From: GCA-016699975 sp964515255 | GTDB taxonomy: Bacteria > Patescibacteriota > Minisyncoccia > Moranbacterales > UBA1568 | DNA length: 18,641 nucleotides | Direction of reading: 5' to 3' | Assembly (NCBI GenBank): GCA_964515255.1 | Contig: CAZETL010000012.1 | Span: forward strand, 1 to 18,641 | Position numbers and translations under genes: made by a program | Notes under the pieces: generated by a model | Told to the model about the DNA's origin: nothing | Databases searched by the model: none | The model's input: only the letters and a program-made list of their open reading frames with translations | Shown: positions 1-5,835 of the stretch, piece after piece | Layout of the letters: each line of letters starts with the position of its first letter | Position numbering within the stretch: position 1 is the first letter of the stretch

Positions 1-133
1 TATTGAAGAAGTTGAGATAGTTGTAAGCCGCTTCGTGAGCCTCTTGGTCAGTCAGCTCACGTCCCTCATTCTTCTTCACCATCTCCTTCATCCATTCAAT
101 ACTTCCTTCTGGTGGCTGGATGGGGTGATACAT
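1..133 (-). CDS. Small hypothetical protein, C-terminus beyond the left edge
   Basis: An open frame starts with ATG at 133 and runs off the window, giving 44 visible residues that begin MYHPIQPPEGSIEWMKEM. The sequence is charged and looks helical, with a pattern of Glu, Lys, Leu and aromatic residues (for example LTDQEAHEAAYNYLNFF). It resembles short ORFs that I associate with accessory regions of Patescibacteria, but I cannot name a family. The start lies only 5 nt after the stop of the HEPN gene, so the two are probably co-transcribed and perhaps translationally coupled. There is no clear Shine-Dalgarno sequence. No function can be assigned. Confidence 0.6.
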   Translation of the reverse strand, partial: MYHPIQPPEGSIEWMKEMVKKNEGRELTDQEAHEAAYNYLNFFN

Positions 134-138
134 CTCAA

Positions 139-771
139 TTATTTTGGTGGAAAATCAGAATAAGGCTCGCCTTGCTCTAACCTTTTATGATGCTTCAATA
201 ATTCGTCTTTCCAAAACTTCATTTTTTCCATAACTCTTTTTGCGTCTTCTTCACATTTTTCATTGAAACCATCCATCGAAAGACTATGGTTCGGTTCTGG
301 ATGTAGAAGATGAAACAACTCCTCAGTTATAGCAAAAAGCCCCTCAATTTCAGCATACTTTATTGGAAATCTTTTGAAGACCTCTTCCCTGCTAATTTTA
401 TGTTCTGCATTATTGTGAGCCAATATGTGATGTCTAATAATTTCAATCCTTTTTAGGAGGACTTTCTTTTCTTCAAGAAGTTTTTTTGCCGCATCTTTCC
501 TTTTGGTATCTGGTTGATGTTCAACGAGAGCATGGATAGAAATCACCTCATCATTCTTGCTGTAACTTGAGTTCTCATAGATTTTTGCAAGCGAGAGCAT
601 CCAAGACTGGTCTAATGCAGAAATAACAGGGTTCCAAAAATTTGCTGTCCCCTTCCAGTATTCCTCGTATTCCTTCTTTTGAAGAGCTCGCCATACAAAG
701 AAAAAACCGTGAGCCTCTACCAGCCTTGAGTAAGCTTTTTCAAATCGTCTTTCGTATTCTTTGACATCCAT
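139..771 (-). CDS. HEPN domain protein, AbiU2-like; putative RNase
   Basis: This predicted cytoplasmic helical protein has 210 aa. Residues 113-119 read RHHILAH, which fits the HEPN active-site pattern (Arg, then Asn/Asp/His, then four to six residues, then His). In AbiU2-like HEPN families the motif sits in the second half of a helical bundle, as here. Known HEPN proteins of this kind are often metal-independent RNases in abortive infection or toxin-antitoxin systems; the activity here is inferred. No nucleotidyltransferase (MNT) antitoxin is seen beside it. The upstream neighbour is the split membrane protein (36-nt gap) and the downstream one is a small ORF (5-nt gap), so an operon is likely. 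The gene is AT-rich compared with the region beyond 1450. The HEPN assignment is fairly secure; the AbiU2 subfamily and toxicity are less so. Confidence 0.72.
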   Translation of the reverse strand: MDVKEYERRFEKAYSRLVEAHGFFFVWRALQKKEYEEYWKGTANFWNPVISALDQSWMLSLAKIYENSSYSKNDEVISIHALVEHQPDTKRKDAAKKLLEEKKVLLKRIEIIRHHILAHNNAEHKISREEVFKRFPIKYAEIEGLFAITEELFHLLHPEPNHSLSMDGFNEKCEEDAKRVMEKMKFWKDELLKHHKRLEQGEPYSDFPPK

Positions 772-806
772 ATTTTCTAAATTACATTGGCACGGTAGTT
801 TTCTTC

Positions 807-1166
807 TTACCCAAAAAAATGAAGAAGGTAGTTGTAGTATTTCCGTTCTTTGATGGAAATATGCTGTGTAAGCATCTCATCTTCGTCGTCACTCCAATTT
901 TCATCAAACTCAAGTAGCCATCGCTTACGAATAAAGTTGCTATTTACACCACTTAGCATCAGTTCAAACTCATATTTTCCTGGCTCAATAACGTTTGGTA
1001 TTTCACCATCGCTCACTCTATTTGGTTGTACTATGGTATCAAGTCGCAGAATGGTATGAGTGTTATTTGTGTATTTAGGTTGAAAACTTCCAAAATCACA
1101 ATGTCTAAACAGTCTCCTTGGAATACTTCTTTTTTTACCTTCAAAATGGCTCCATTTGAGGTTCAT
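807..1166 (-). CDS. C-terminal half of a split membrane-anchored hypothetical protein
   Basis: This 119-aa frame begins MNLKWSHFEG and has beta-rich character with a conserved-looking FRHCDFGSF segment at residues 19-27. It appears to continue the protein encoded at 1163-1369 in another frame: both halves together resemble a family with an N-terminal membrane helix, a beta domain of the type IRIRVxHxSGxxAEDVEIxV, a F-I-P-M-N-L-x-W-S-H junction and a C-terminal beta domain. Its ATG overlaps the TGA of the upstream half as ATGA, so the fragment could still be translated by coupling. Reading without the frame break gives F-I-P directly before M-N-L-K-W, which argues for a one-base indel or a programmed -1 shift at the A6 run (plus-strand T6 at 1179-1184). 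Function unknown. Confidence 0.6.
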   Translation of the reverse strand: MNLKWSHFEGKKRSIPRRLFRHCDFGSFQPKYTNNTHTILRLDTIVQPNRVSDGEIPNVIEPGKYEFELMLSGVNSNFIRKRWLLEFDENWSDDEDEMLTQHISIKERKYYNYLLHFFG

Positions 1167-1369
1167 CGGAATAAAGGATTTTTTACAGTCTTTTCTTTAC
1201 CATCAACGACCCAAAAGTTTGAGACCAGTATTTCAACATCTTCAGCCGAATTGCCACTTATATGTTCAACCCTAATTCTGATGTAGATACACTTTGACAT
1301 CACAGCACCAGTCTGCAGATTGGTGAGCTCAATCTGATGACAATCAGGAGGCACTGTATTTATAGACAT
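1163..1369 (-). CDS. N-terminal half of a split membrane-anchored hypothetical protein
   Basis: This 68-aa frame begins at the only ATG available (MSINTVPPDCHQ) and includes CIYIRIRVEHISGNSAEDVE, a beta-sandwich-like stretch. The same frame stays open upstream to 1480 with no ATG, GTG or TTG, and that upstream stretch encodes a good transmembrane helix (IGTIFLGAVALLTFFY) followed by basic residues (DRYKNRR). The real gene therefore almost certainly began further upstream and has lost its start near 1440-1456, where the sequence composition changes. Its 3' end breaks out of frame just after an A6 run, and the remainder is encoded at 807-1166. The gene is thus damaged at both ends, or cut by an assembly join at one end and frameshifted at the other. 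Confidence 0.5.
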   Translation of the reverse strand: MSINTVPPDCHQIELTNLQTGAVMSKCIYIRIRVEHISGNSAEDVEILVSNFWVVDGKEKTVKNPLFR

Positions 1370-1410
1370 ACATACTTTTGCTCTCCGATTTTTGTATCTA
1401 TCATAAAAGA

Positions 1411-1548
1411 ATGTCAGTAAAGCAACGGCTCCCAGAAATATGGTGCCTATCGCAGTGCGGATTCGCGATTCTCGAAACTCTCAACGAAAAAGACTACGGG
1501 AGCGACGAGAAACACGTCTGGATCCTTGCGGAAAAAAGAAAGCGCTAA
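1411..1548 (+). pseudogene. 3' remnant of a truncated gene, perhaps a methyltransferase
   Basis: The frame ending at TAA 1546-1548 reads GFAILETLNEKDYGSDEKH and then VWILAEKRKR. This looks like a genuine protein C-terminus (alternating beta strand, charged turn, final beta strand and basic tail), not a random frame. The pattern recalls the last strands of class I methyltransferases, but the identification is weak. An ATG exists at 1411, yet 1411 to about 1447 is the antisense of a transmembrane helix of the left-hand gene, so the native part begins only near 1450. A strong terminator follows 6 nt after the stop, supporting the view that this was the true end of an expressed gene. The 5' part is missing from the window. 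Confidence 0.5.
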
Positions 1549-1554
1549 CCCCTT

Positions 1555-1589
1555 GGGGAGACCGGAAAAACATCCGAGTCTCCCCTTTT
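1555..1589 (+). terminator. Rho-independent terminator after the truncated plus-strand gene
   Basis: GGGGAGAC (1555-1562) pairs with GTCTCCCC (1578-1585). The inner CGG (1563-1565) pairs with CCG (1574-1576), with one bulged A at 1577 and an A-rich loop. TTTTC follows directly. The U tract is on the plus strand, so it serves the gene ending at 1548. It lies between two convergent genes, since the Nudix gene ends at 1598 on the other strand. Confidence 0.85.
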
Positions 1590-1597
1590 CATTTCCT

Positions 1598-2179
1598 CTA
1601 CACTCTCCGTTTTTCCCCAAACTCTCGCCATTTTCGGATTAGTCTTTCCGTGCCTTCGTGTAACTTTCCGCGTATCATATCGAGAGCTTCTTCCAGCGTC
1701 GCCCACCGCATAGCTTCGCATTTCTCCGGTTCCATGATCTTTGGCTCCTGATTCTCGGGAAGAATCGCGATAAAGCACACGTTGTAGATACTCTTTCGGT
1801 ACCCGAACACTTCGGGAGCATAGTCGAATCGATGAATATCAAGCGGGACGGGCGAGGCGAATTTCGCATTCGTCACGCCAGTTTCTTCTTCGAGTTCTTT
1901 CAGAGCGACGGCGTGAAGATTCGGATTGCCGTCGGCATGCCCTCCCGGTTGCGTCCAACACTGAATCTTGGCATGCCACAGAAAAAGAGCCTTGTGAAAA
2001 TCCGGCGTCACCAAAAGAACTGATGCCGCAATATGCCGCGCGCCTTCCTCTCGTTTTCTTTCGAAACAATCTTCATGCTCGGTGACATATTTCTTCAACT
2101 CCTCAATAACCGCGTATTCGTCTTCTGGCGCGACATCCCGATATTCTTTCAGAGTTCTTAGGAATGATTGATGGTTCAT
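1598..2179 (-). CDS. Nudix hydrolase
   Basis: This 193-aa protein carries a Nudix box at residues 80-102: GHADGN, then a Pro where Glu is often found, then KELEEETGV, which preserves the metal-binding E-x-x-E-E core (E95, E98, E99). The preceding WTQPGGHADG matches Nudix hydrolases of about 190 aa that have a helical N-terminal extension, as here (residues 1-45). The family cleaves nucleoside diphosphates linked to another group, needing Mg2+; the substrate cannot be predicted. The start at 2179 lies 21 nt after the Shedu stop on the same strand, so it may be read through from that gene, though its base composition looks native, unlike Shedu. Confidence 0.9.
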   Translation of the reverse strand: MNHQSFLRTLKEYRDVAPEDEYAVIEELKKYVTEHEDCFERKREEGARHIAASVLLVTPDFHKALFLWHAKIQCWTQPGGHADGNPNLHAVALKELEEETGVTNAKFASPVPLDIHRFDYAPEVFGYRKSIYNVCFIAILPENQEPKIMEPEKCEAMRWATLEEALDMIRGKLHEGTERLIRKWREFGEKRRV

Positions 2180-2200
2180 AGAGCGACAATGGGGAACGGT

Positions 2201-3394
2201 TTATTCTTCCACAATAAACCGGACACGCTCATACAACTCATCATAGGTAATGATATCGATACCACTTACCTGTTGTCTATAGATCTCGAACGATGAAAGT
2301 TTCTCGGAATTAATTCCAGCATCAGTTTTGAAATCGTCGAGCATGCCAATAACGACAATTCCCCTTGGCTTCACAAAGAGAATTTCTTCACCCGTTGGAT
2401 TACCTTCTTGATCGCTCGGTCTAATAAAATTTTGAGTGATCTTTAAATTAGCCTTATGAATCGTTTTTTGTATTTGGGCAACGGATCCCCTTAGCTCCTT
2501 TGCCGGAACATACACTCCTGGTCTATCATAAGGCTCTACAAGCAAACCAGAAGAATGCGTCTTGATCTCGCAGAAAAGCAACTTGGCTATATTTCCTTTC
2601 GTTTTCAATAAAGCGTCTATCCGCTTTCCGCTTCCGTCAATCAAATCATTTCCAACAACGGTTTGTTCTAATTTTCTCTCATCTAGCCCCTCACACGAAA
2701 CAAGTTGCAGACCATACCCAAAGATCCACTGATTCTTTTCGAAAAAGTTTTGCCAAACATCTTCATTCCTTTTCACGCCACGAGATTTCTTCTCGTCTTC
2801 AAAGAAACTCTCGTCCCTGAGTAATCTTCTGAAATATTCGAGCTTTGATTTTCTATTTAATAGGAGGGATGCATCTTTTTCTGATAATTCGGACCCAAAC
2901 TTTTTCTGCACAGCACTAATGATTGTAGACCTATCATAAGTGCTGAGAGCCTCCATAACTTCTTTCTTTTCTCTACCGACAACAACATAAGAGTTGGCAG
3001 AAAAATCAACTTCTTTGATACCGCGAATAAAATCCAAAAGGGTTAGAAAATTTTCATGACAACTATCAAGGTTTACTCTTGCCTTAATCAAATTCTGATC
3101 AACAGTCTTTTTTGAAAAAGCTTCTATTGCTTTTTTTGAAGTATCCAATATTTGAAACTCAAACCTAGGAGTAAATAACCCATTTGGTTTCTGTATCAAA
3201 GTAACTATACATATTTTTTGAGTTCGAGGCGCACGCTGGAGTATAAACCTCTTTATAAGACCTTTCTTGGAATGTTTAAACCAAAAGAAGCCATCGATAT
3301 CTTGGACATCATTTATCTCAACATCTTCAAATGAATCTTCTCCGACAATAAAATCACTGGAACGAGAATAAATCATAAGACTCCTACAGGTCAT
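2201..3394 (-). CDS. sduA: Shedu-type anti-phage nuclease (SduA, DUF4263)
   Basis: From ATG at 3394 the protein has 397 aa. The C-terminal part (about 205-397) is a DUF4263/Shedu PD-(D/E)xK nuclease: EDVWQNFFEKNQWIFGYG at 211-228, RID with D260, CEIKTH with E276 and K278 as the ExK pair, and AKELRGSVAQIQK at 298-310 with the conserved Gln-containing helix. The first ~200 residues form the variable sensor part. Shedu is a single-gene phage defence system. The frame is open upstream into the tRNA gene, so a longer start is impossible beyond 3518. A second ATG at 3376 has AGGAG 4 nt before it and is an alternative start. The gene is clearly AT-richer than its surroundings and sits just after the 3' end of a tRNA, signs of horizontal transfer. 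Confidence 0.85.
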   Translation of the reverse strand: MTCRSLMIYSRSSDFIVGEDSFEDVEINDVQDIDGFFWFKHSKKGLIKRFILQRAPRTQKICIVTLIQKPNGLFTPRFEFQILDTSKKAIEAFSKKTVDQNLIKARVNLDSCHENFLTLLDFIRGIKEVDFSANSYVVVGREKKEVMEALSTYDRSTIISAVQKKFGSELSEKDASLLLNRKSKLEYFRRLLRDESFFEDEKKSRGVKRNEDVWQNFFEKNQWIFGYGLQLVSCEGLDERKLEQTVVGNDLIDGSGKRIDALLKTKGNIAKLLFCEIKTHSSGLLVEPYDRPGVYVPAKELRGSVAQIQKTIHKANLKITQNFIRPSDQEGNPTGEEILFVKPRGIVVIGMLDDFKTDAGINSEKLSSFEIYRQQVSGIDIITYDELYERVRFIVEE

Positions 3395-3518
3395 TTCTGG
3401 TTCCAAAAACTGGTTTTTCCCGAGGGAATACCCTATATCAAGGGAAAGGGATTTGGAACTGCCAAGTTGGGGCTTATCTTCGAGATAAGTGAGACCTTTG
3501 GCAATAAAAAATCCGATT

Positions 3519-3592
3519 TGGTGGACCTGAGGAGAATCGAACTCCTGCCTCCGCAATGCGAATGCGGCGTTTTACCACTGAACTACAGGCCC
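3519..3592 (-). tRNA. tRNA-Ala (anticodon CGC), CCA encoded
   Basis: The 74-nt cloverleaf starts GGGCCTG and ends CAGGTCCACCA. The acceptor stem contains G3:U70, the alanine identity pair. The anticodon arm is CCGCA / TTCGCAT / TGCGG, giving anticodon CGC for GCG codons. The T arm is AGGAG / TTCGATT / CTCCT, and the variable loop is 4 nt. The D stem is weak (GTTC against AAAC). The 3' CCA is encoded. Shedu follows downstream on the same strand. Confidence 0.97.
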
Positions 3593-3607
3593 GATACAAA
3601 CGACAAA

Positions 3608-3636
3608 AGTGTACCGTTTCCATCAAGAAAAGGCAA
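3608..3636 (-). promoter_or_regulatory. Candidate promoter for tRNA-Ala
   Basis: On the minus strand TTGCCT (3636-3631) and TACACT (3613-3608) are separated by 17 nt, each matching the sigma-70 consensus at four of six positions. The predicted start is about 8-10 nt before the tRNA. The -35 element overlaps the terminator stem of the upstream thioredoxin gene. This is an inference from consensus matching only. Confidence 0.4.
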
Positions 3637-3670
3637 GAATCGCCGGGAGCTTCCCGACGATTCTTGCCTT
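3630..3670 (-). terminator. Rho-independent terminator of the thioredoxin-fold gene
   Basis: A perfect 13-bp stem, AAGGCAAGAATCG (3630-3642) with CGATTCTTGCCTT (3658-3670), is extended by an inner CGGGA/TCCCG stem. On the minus strand it is followed by TTTTCTTG. It begins 8 nt after the stop of the gene ending at 3679 and separates that gene from tRNA-Ala. Confidence 0.92.
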
Positions 3671-3678
3671 GCGGAAGG

Positions 3679-4863
3679 CTACTCCTTCTCCTTCGCATCA
3701 CTGCCCTCTCCTTCTTCCAGAGCAGCATCAATCGCTGACCGGACATCGCTTGCCGGGACGGCGGCATTCAGAAACGTCCCATTCACAAAAGTTCCCAGCG
3801 TGCCGCCAATGTTAAAACTCTTTCCCTCATCCATGTTCGTTTTCACCCGATCAGCATATTTCTTGTCATCAAGACAGTTACCGAACAACTTTGCATCAAG
3901 CTTGAGCGTTTTTGCATATTCCCTGAATTTTTGCAGCGGGTCTTTCAATTTCTCCCATTCGCCCTGTTTCCCGAAGAGGATATCGGCATAATCGGAAAAT
4001 TTTCCCTGTTCATGCGCACATTCCCCTGCAAGCGCAGCTGATTCGGCGTTTGCATGAATGGGCAACGGATAATTCTTGAATACATACTGCACCTTGTCGC
4101 CGTACTGCTTCACTGTATTGCGGAGCGTCTCATGGAACGACTTGCAGAATGGGCATTGAAAATCTGTAAATTCTACAATGCGAACGGGAGCCTCATCAGA
4201 GCCAAACTTAATGTCCCGCTCATCGACAGACGGCAATGTAAGATACTTCCCAGCCGGAATTCCCGCCTGCGCCGAGTCCAAGAGATAGCTTCCATTCTCC
4301 AGTTTCTTGAAAAGTTGGCTCGCCTCGCCAAAAGCGGGAAGCCGTTCGACGTCCTTCGAGAACAGAAATGCTGGGACAGAAGCTATCTGATTGGCGCCGA
4401 CTATCTCCTTCGCTCTCTCGTCCTTTCGAACGTCGAGTTCTTCAACGGAAATCGTCGGCATAACCCGACGAAGCCACACTAGCACCTCGTCCGACTGGCA
4501 CGCGCTGCATGATTCATCAGAAAGAACCGTCACTCTCACTATCGGCTGGTCGTATGCCACCCAGGTCTTCCCTGCTGCGGAAACCACATCAGCGGTCGAA
4601 AGCGCTCGCGAGGAAAACCCGGCCTTGCTGAAAAATTGAGCTCCATCCACATAGAGACTCCCGACGAAAAGTCCGCACGCGAGAATGAGCATTGCCTGGA
4701 GATTCTTTATCCGTTTCCGCAGCGTTTCCTGCTCCCAAGAGGCCTCTAGCGAGAAATCATCAGAGCCCTCGGAATCAGAAAAAACATCCTTTGAAGGACC
4801 CTCTCCCAGCGTCTCGTGCGTTTCTTTCACCTTCCGCTCGTCGTTTTCTTCCATTGATTTCAT
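3679..4863 (-). CDS. Membrane-anchored protein with two thioredoxin folds; DsbA-like C-terminus
   Basis: This protein has 394 aa. Residues 1-50 are charged and cytoplasmic, about 54-73 form one transmembrane helix, and the rest should lie outside the membrane. The first thioredoxin-like module (about 100-190) has CSAC at 119-122 and a cis-Pro context VPAF at 163-166. The second (about 205-380) is DsbA/BdbD-like: FTDFQCPFC with the redox pair C237/C240, then YVFKNYPLP and a helical insertion. The family oxidises or isomerises disulfides in exported proteins. Oddly, the loop where DsbA has GTP reads GGTLGTFVNG, with Leu356 (codon CTG at 3798-3796) instead of cis-Pro, so redox activity or substrate release may be altered. 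Starts at codon 1 or 4 are both possible. It lies 59 nt after a small membrane protein gene, probably in one operon. Confidence 0.88.
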   Translation of the reverse strand: MKSMEENDERKVKETHETLGEGPSKDVFSDSEGSDDFSLEASWEQETLRKRIKNLQAMLILACGLFVGSLYVDGAQFFSKAGFSSRALSTADVVSAAGKTWVAYDQPIVRVTVLSDESCSACQSDEVLVWLRRVMPTISVEELDVRKDERAKEIVGANQIASVPAFLFSKDVERLPAFGEASQLFKKLENGSYLLDSAQAGIPAGKYLTLPSVDERDIKFGSDEAPVRIVEFTDFQCPFCKSFHETLRNTVKQYGDKVQYVFKNYPLPIHANAESAALAGECAHEQGKFSDYADILFGKQGEWEKLKDPLQKFREYAKTLKLDAKLFGNCLDDKKYADRVKTNMDEGKSFNIGGTLGTFVNGTFLNAAVPASDVRSAIDAALEEGEGSDAKEKE

Positions 4864-4922
4864 AAGACAGTTCTATTACAGAATTTCAGTATGATCAGAG
4901 AGGCTGTTTCGGATACAGCAAA

Positions 4923-5333
4923 TCACTCAGCCGGTCCATCCGGAGAGCCATCTGGCAGTTCTGGAATCGGCGGAAGCGGAGGCAAATCCCCGGGCACTGC
5001 GTTTTTCAACGCCTCTTCCTGCCTTTTTTGCTCCTCTTCTCGCCTCACAACGAGGCGTTTCTCAAGCGCATTCAAATCAAGGGATTCTCGGTCACGCGAC
5101 TGTATCGTGAAATCCCAATAGCCGAGAGTAATTCTCTTCTCGGCAAGCGTCTTCGCGGCCACTCCAAGAGCAACCCCGACAACTAAAAATAACACAGCCA
5201 AAAGAAACTTTCCTCCGCGCGACCGTCCGGGAAGCAATCCATCCTCTCCCTGCTCCTTCTCGTATCCTTCAAAATCAAGAACCCTCCCCGAGTCGATGTC
5301 CGCAGCATCCGTCCCAGAATGTTTTTCAGTCAT
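4923..5333 (-). CDS. Small single-pass membrane protein with Pro-rich tail
   Basis: This 136-aa protein has an acidic cytoplasmic head (1-40), one strong transmembrane helix (about 42-62, FLLAVLFLVVGVALGVAA), a short beta-like segment (RITLGYWDFTIQSRD), a charged helical stretch (89-110) and a C-terminal tail rich in Pro, Gly and Asp. I recognise no family. The inferred topology puts the tail outside the cell, on the same side as the thioredoxin domains of the next gene. That co-transcribed pairing suggests, without proof, a role in envelope assembly or disulfide chemistry; the protein itself has no Cys. A GGGAGGGG sequence lies 17 nt before the start, too far for a normal ribosome binding site. 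Confidence 0.72.
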   Translation of the reverse strand: MTEKHSGTDAADIDSGRVLDFEGYEKEQGEDGLLPGRSRGGKFLLAVLFLVVGVALGVAAKTLAEKRITLGYWDFTIQSRDRESLDLNALEKRLVVRREEEQKRQEEALKNAVPGDLPPLPPIPELPDGSPDGPAE

Positions 5334-5410
5334 ACCGTTTCGCCCGCGTACCCCTCCCGTACAGTTATTTGTTTATTTTACCCATCCCAATCAACCGTTC
5401 TTCTGAAAAC

Positions 5411-5439
5411 ATTGTAACACGGCTTTCATCTCTGGATAA
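5411..5439 (-). promoter_or_regulatory. Candidate extended -10 promoter for the thioredoxin operon
   Basis: The minus strand reads TGTTACAAT (TG at 5419-5418, TACAAT at 5416-5411) with TTATCC at 5439-5434, a 17-nt spacer. The predicted start near 5404 leaves a leader of about 70 nt before the gene at 5333. A perfect palindrome ATTGGCCAAT (5440-5449) abuts the -35 element and could be an operator. No direct evidence of use. Confidence 0.42.
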
Positions 5440-5465
5440 ATTGGCCAATCCCAATGCTGCAAGAG

Positions 5466-5795
5466 CTAGGGCGTTAGATCATCAAGGAGCGCATCCAACT
5501 CGTCGAGAGGCCGCGTCCCAACCGCATCAAGCTTCTTCGATGGAGACCGGACCTCGGAACGAACTCGGGACGCAGCGTCCGATGGACGGACACCGTGCAG
5601 CACGGCACCATCCACAGCGACATTCGGACCTTCTTTGCAAAAACGAAAACAATCGTCCGTCTCGGAAATATCCATCTCGCCGCCGCAGGACGTTCGAAGC
5701 GCCTCAGCAACGCGTTTTGATCCCCTGAGAAAACACTTGTCGTGAATGCACACTCTGACAGTTGGCTTCCCGCAATTCAAAGAGGCTTGATCCAT
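5466..5795 (-). CDS. Thioredoxin-like [2Fe-2S] ferredoxin
   Basis: This 109-aa protein has cysteines arranged as C16-x4-C21 and C49-x3-C53, followed by KEGPNVAVDGAVLHGV. This is the signature of the thioredoxin-like [2Fe-2S] fold found in NuoE-type subunits and stand-alone ferredoxins, in which the four cysteines hold the cluster. It should be a soluble electron carrier in the cytoplasm. The in-frame stop TGA 15 nt before the ATG fixes the start at 5795. It lies 40 nt after the flavodoxin-fold oxidoreductase gene on the same strand, so the two may be expressed together in redox metabolism. About 25 C-terminal residues beyond the core domain are charged and of unknown role. Confidence 0.85.
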   Translation of the reverse strand: MDQASLNCGKPTVRVCIHDKCFLRGSKRVAEALRTSCGGEMDISETDDCFRFCKEGPNVAVDGAVLHGVRPSDAASRVRSEVRSPSKKLDAVGTRPLDELDALLDDLTP

Positions 5796-5835
5796 AAATT
5801 CCCATTCTCATACTCATAAAAAATCTTGCTGCGAC

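Noticed and set aside
1545..1778. Minus-strand 77-codon frame over the end of the Nudix gene
   Set aside because: It is a shifted frame of the Nudix coding region and runs through the terminator stem at 1555-1589.
2180..3592. Possible direct repeat of the tRNA-Ala 3' end flanking the Shedu gene (att sites)
   Set aside because: I looked for a copy of the last bases of the tRNA at the far side of Shedu (2165-2205) and found none, and there is no integrase in the window.
4054..4482. A 142-codon plus-strand frame
   Set aside because: It lies antisense to the two-module thioredoxin gene, which has clear motifs and a terminator in the other direction.
5369..5728. A 119-codon plus-strand frame overlapping the ferredoxin gene
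   Set aside because: The minus-strand frame has the four cluster cysteines and a fixed start. The plus frame is basic and low in information.
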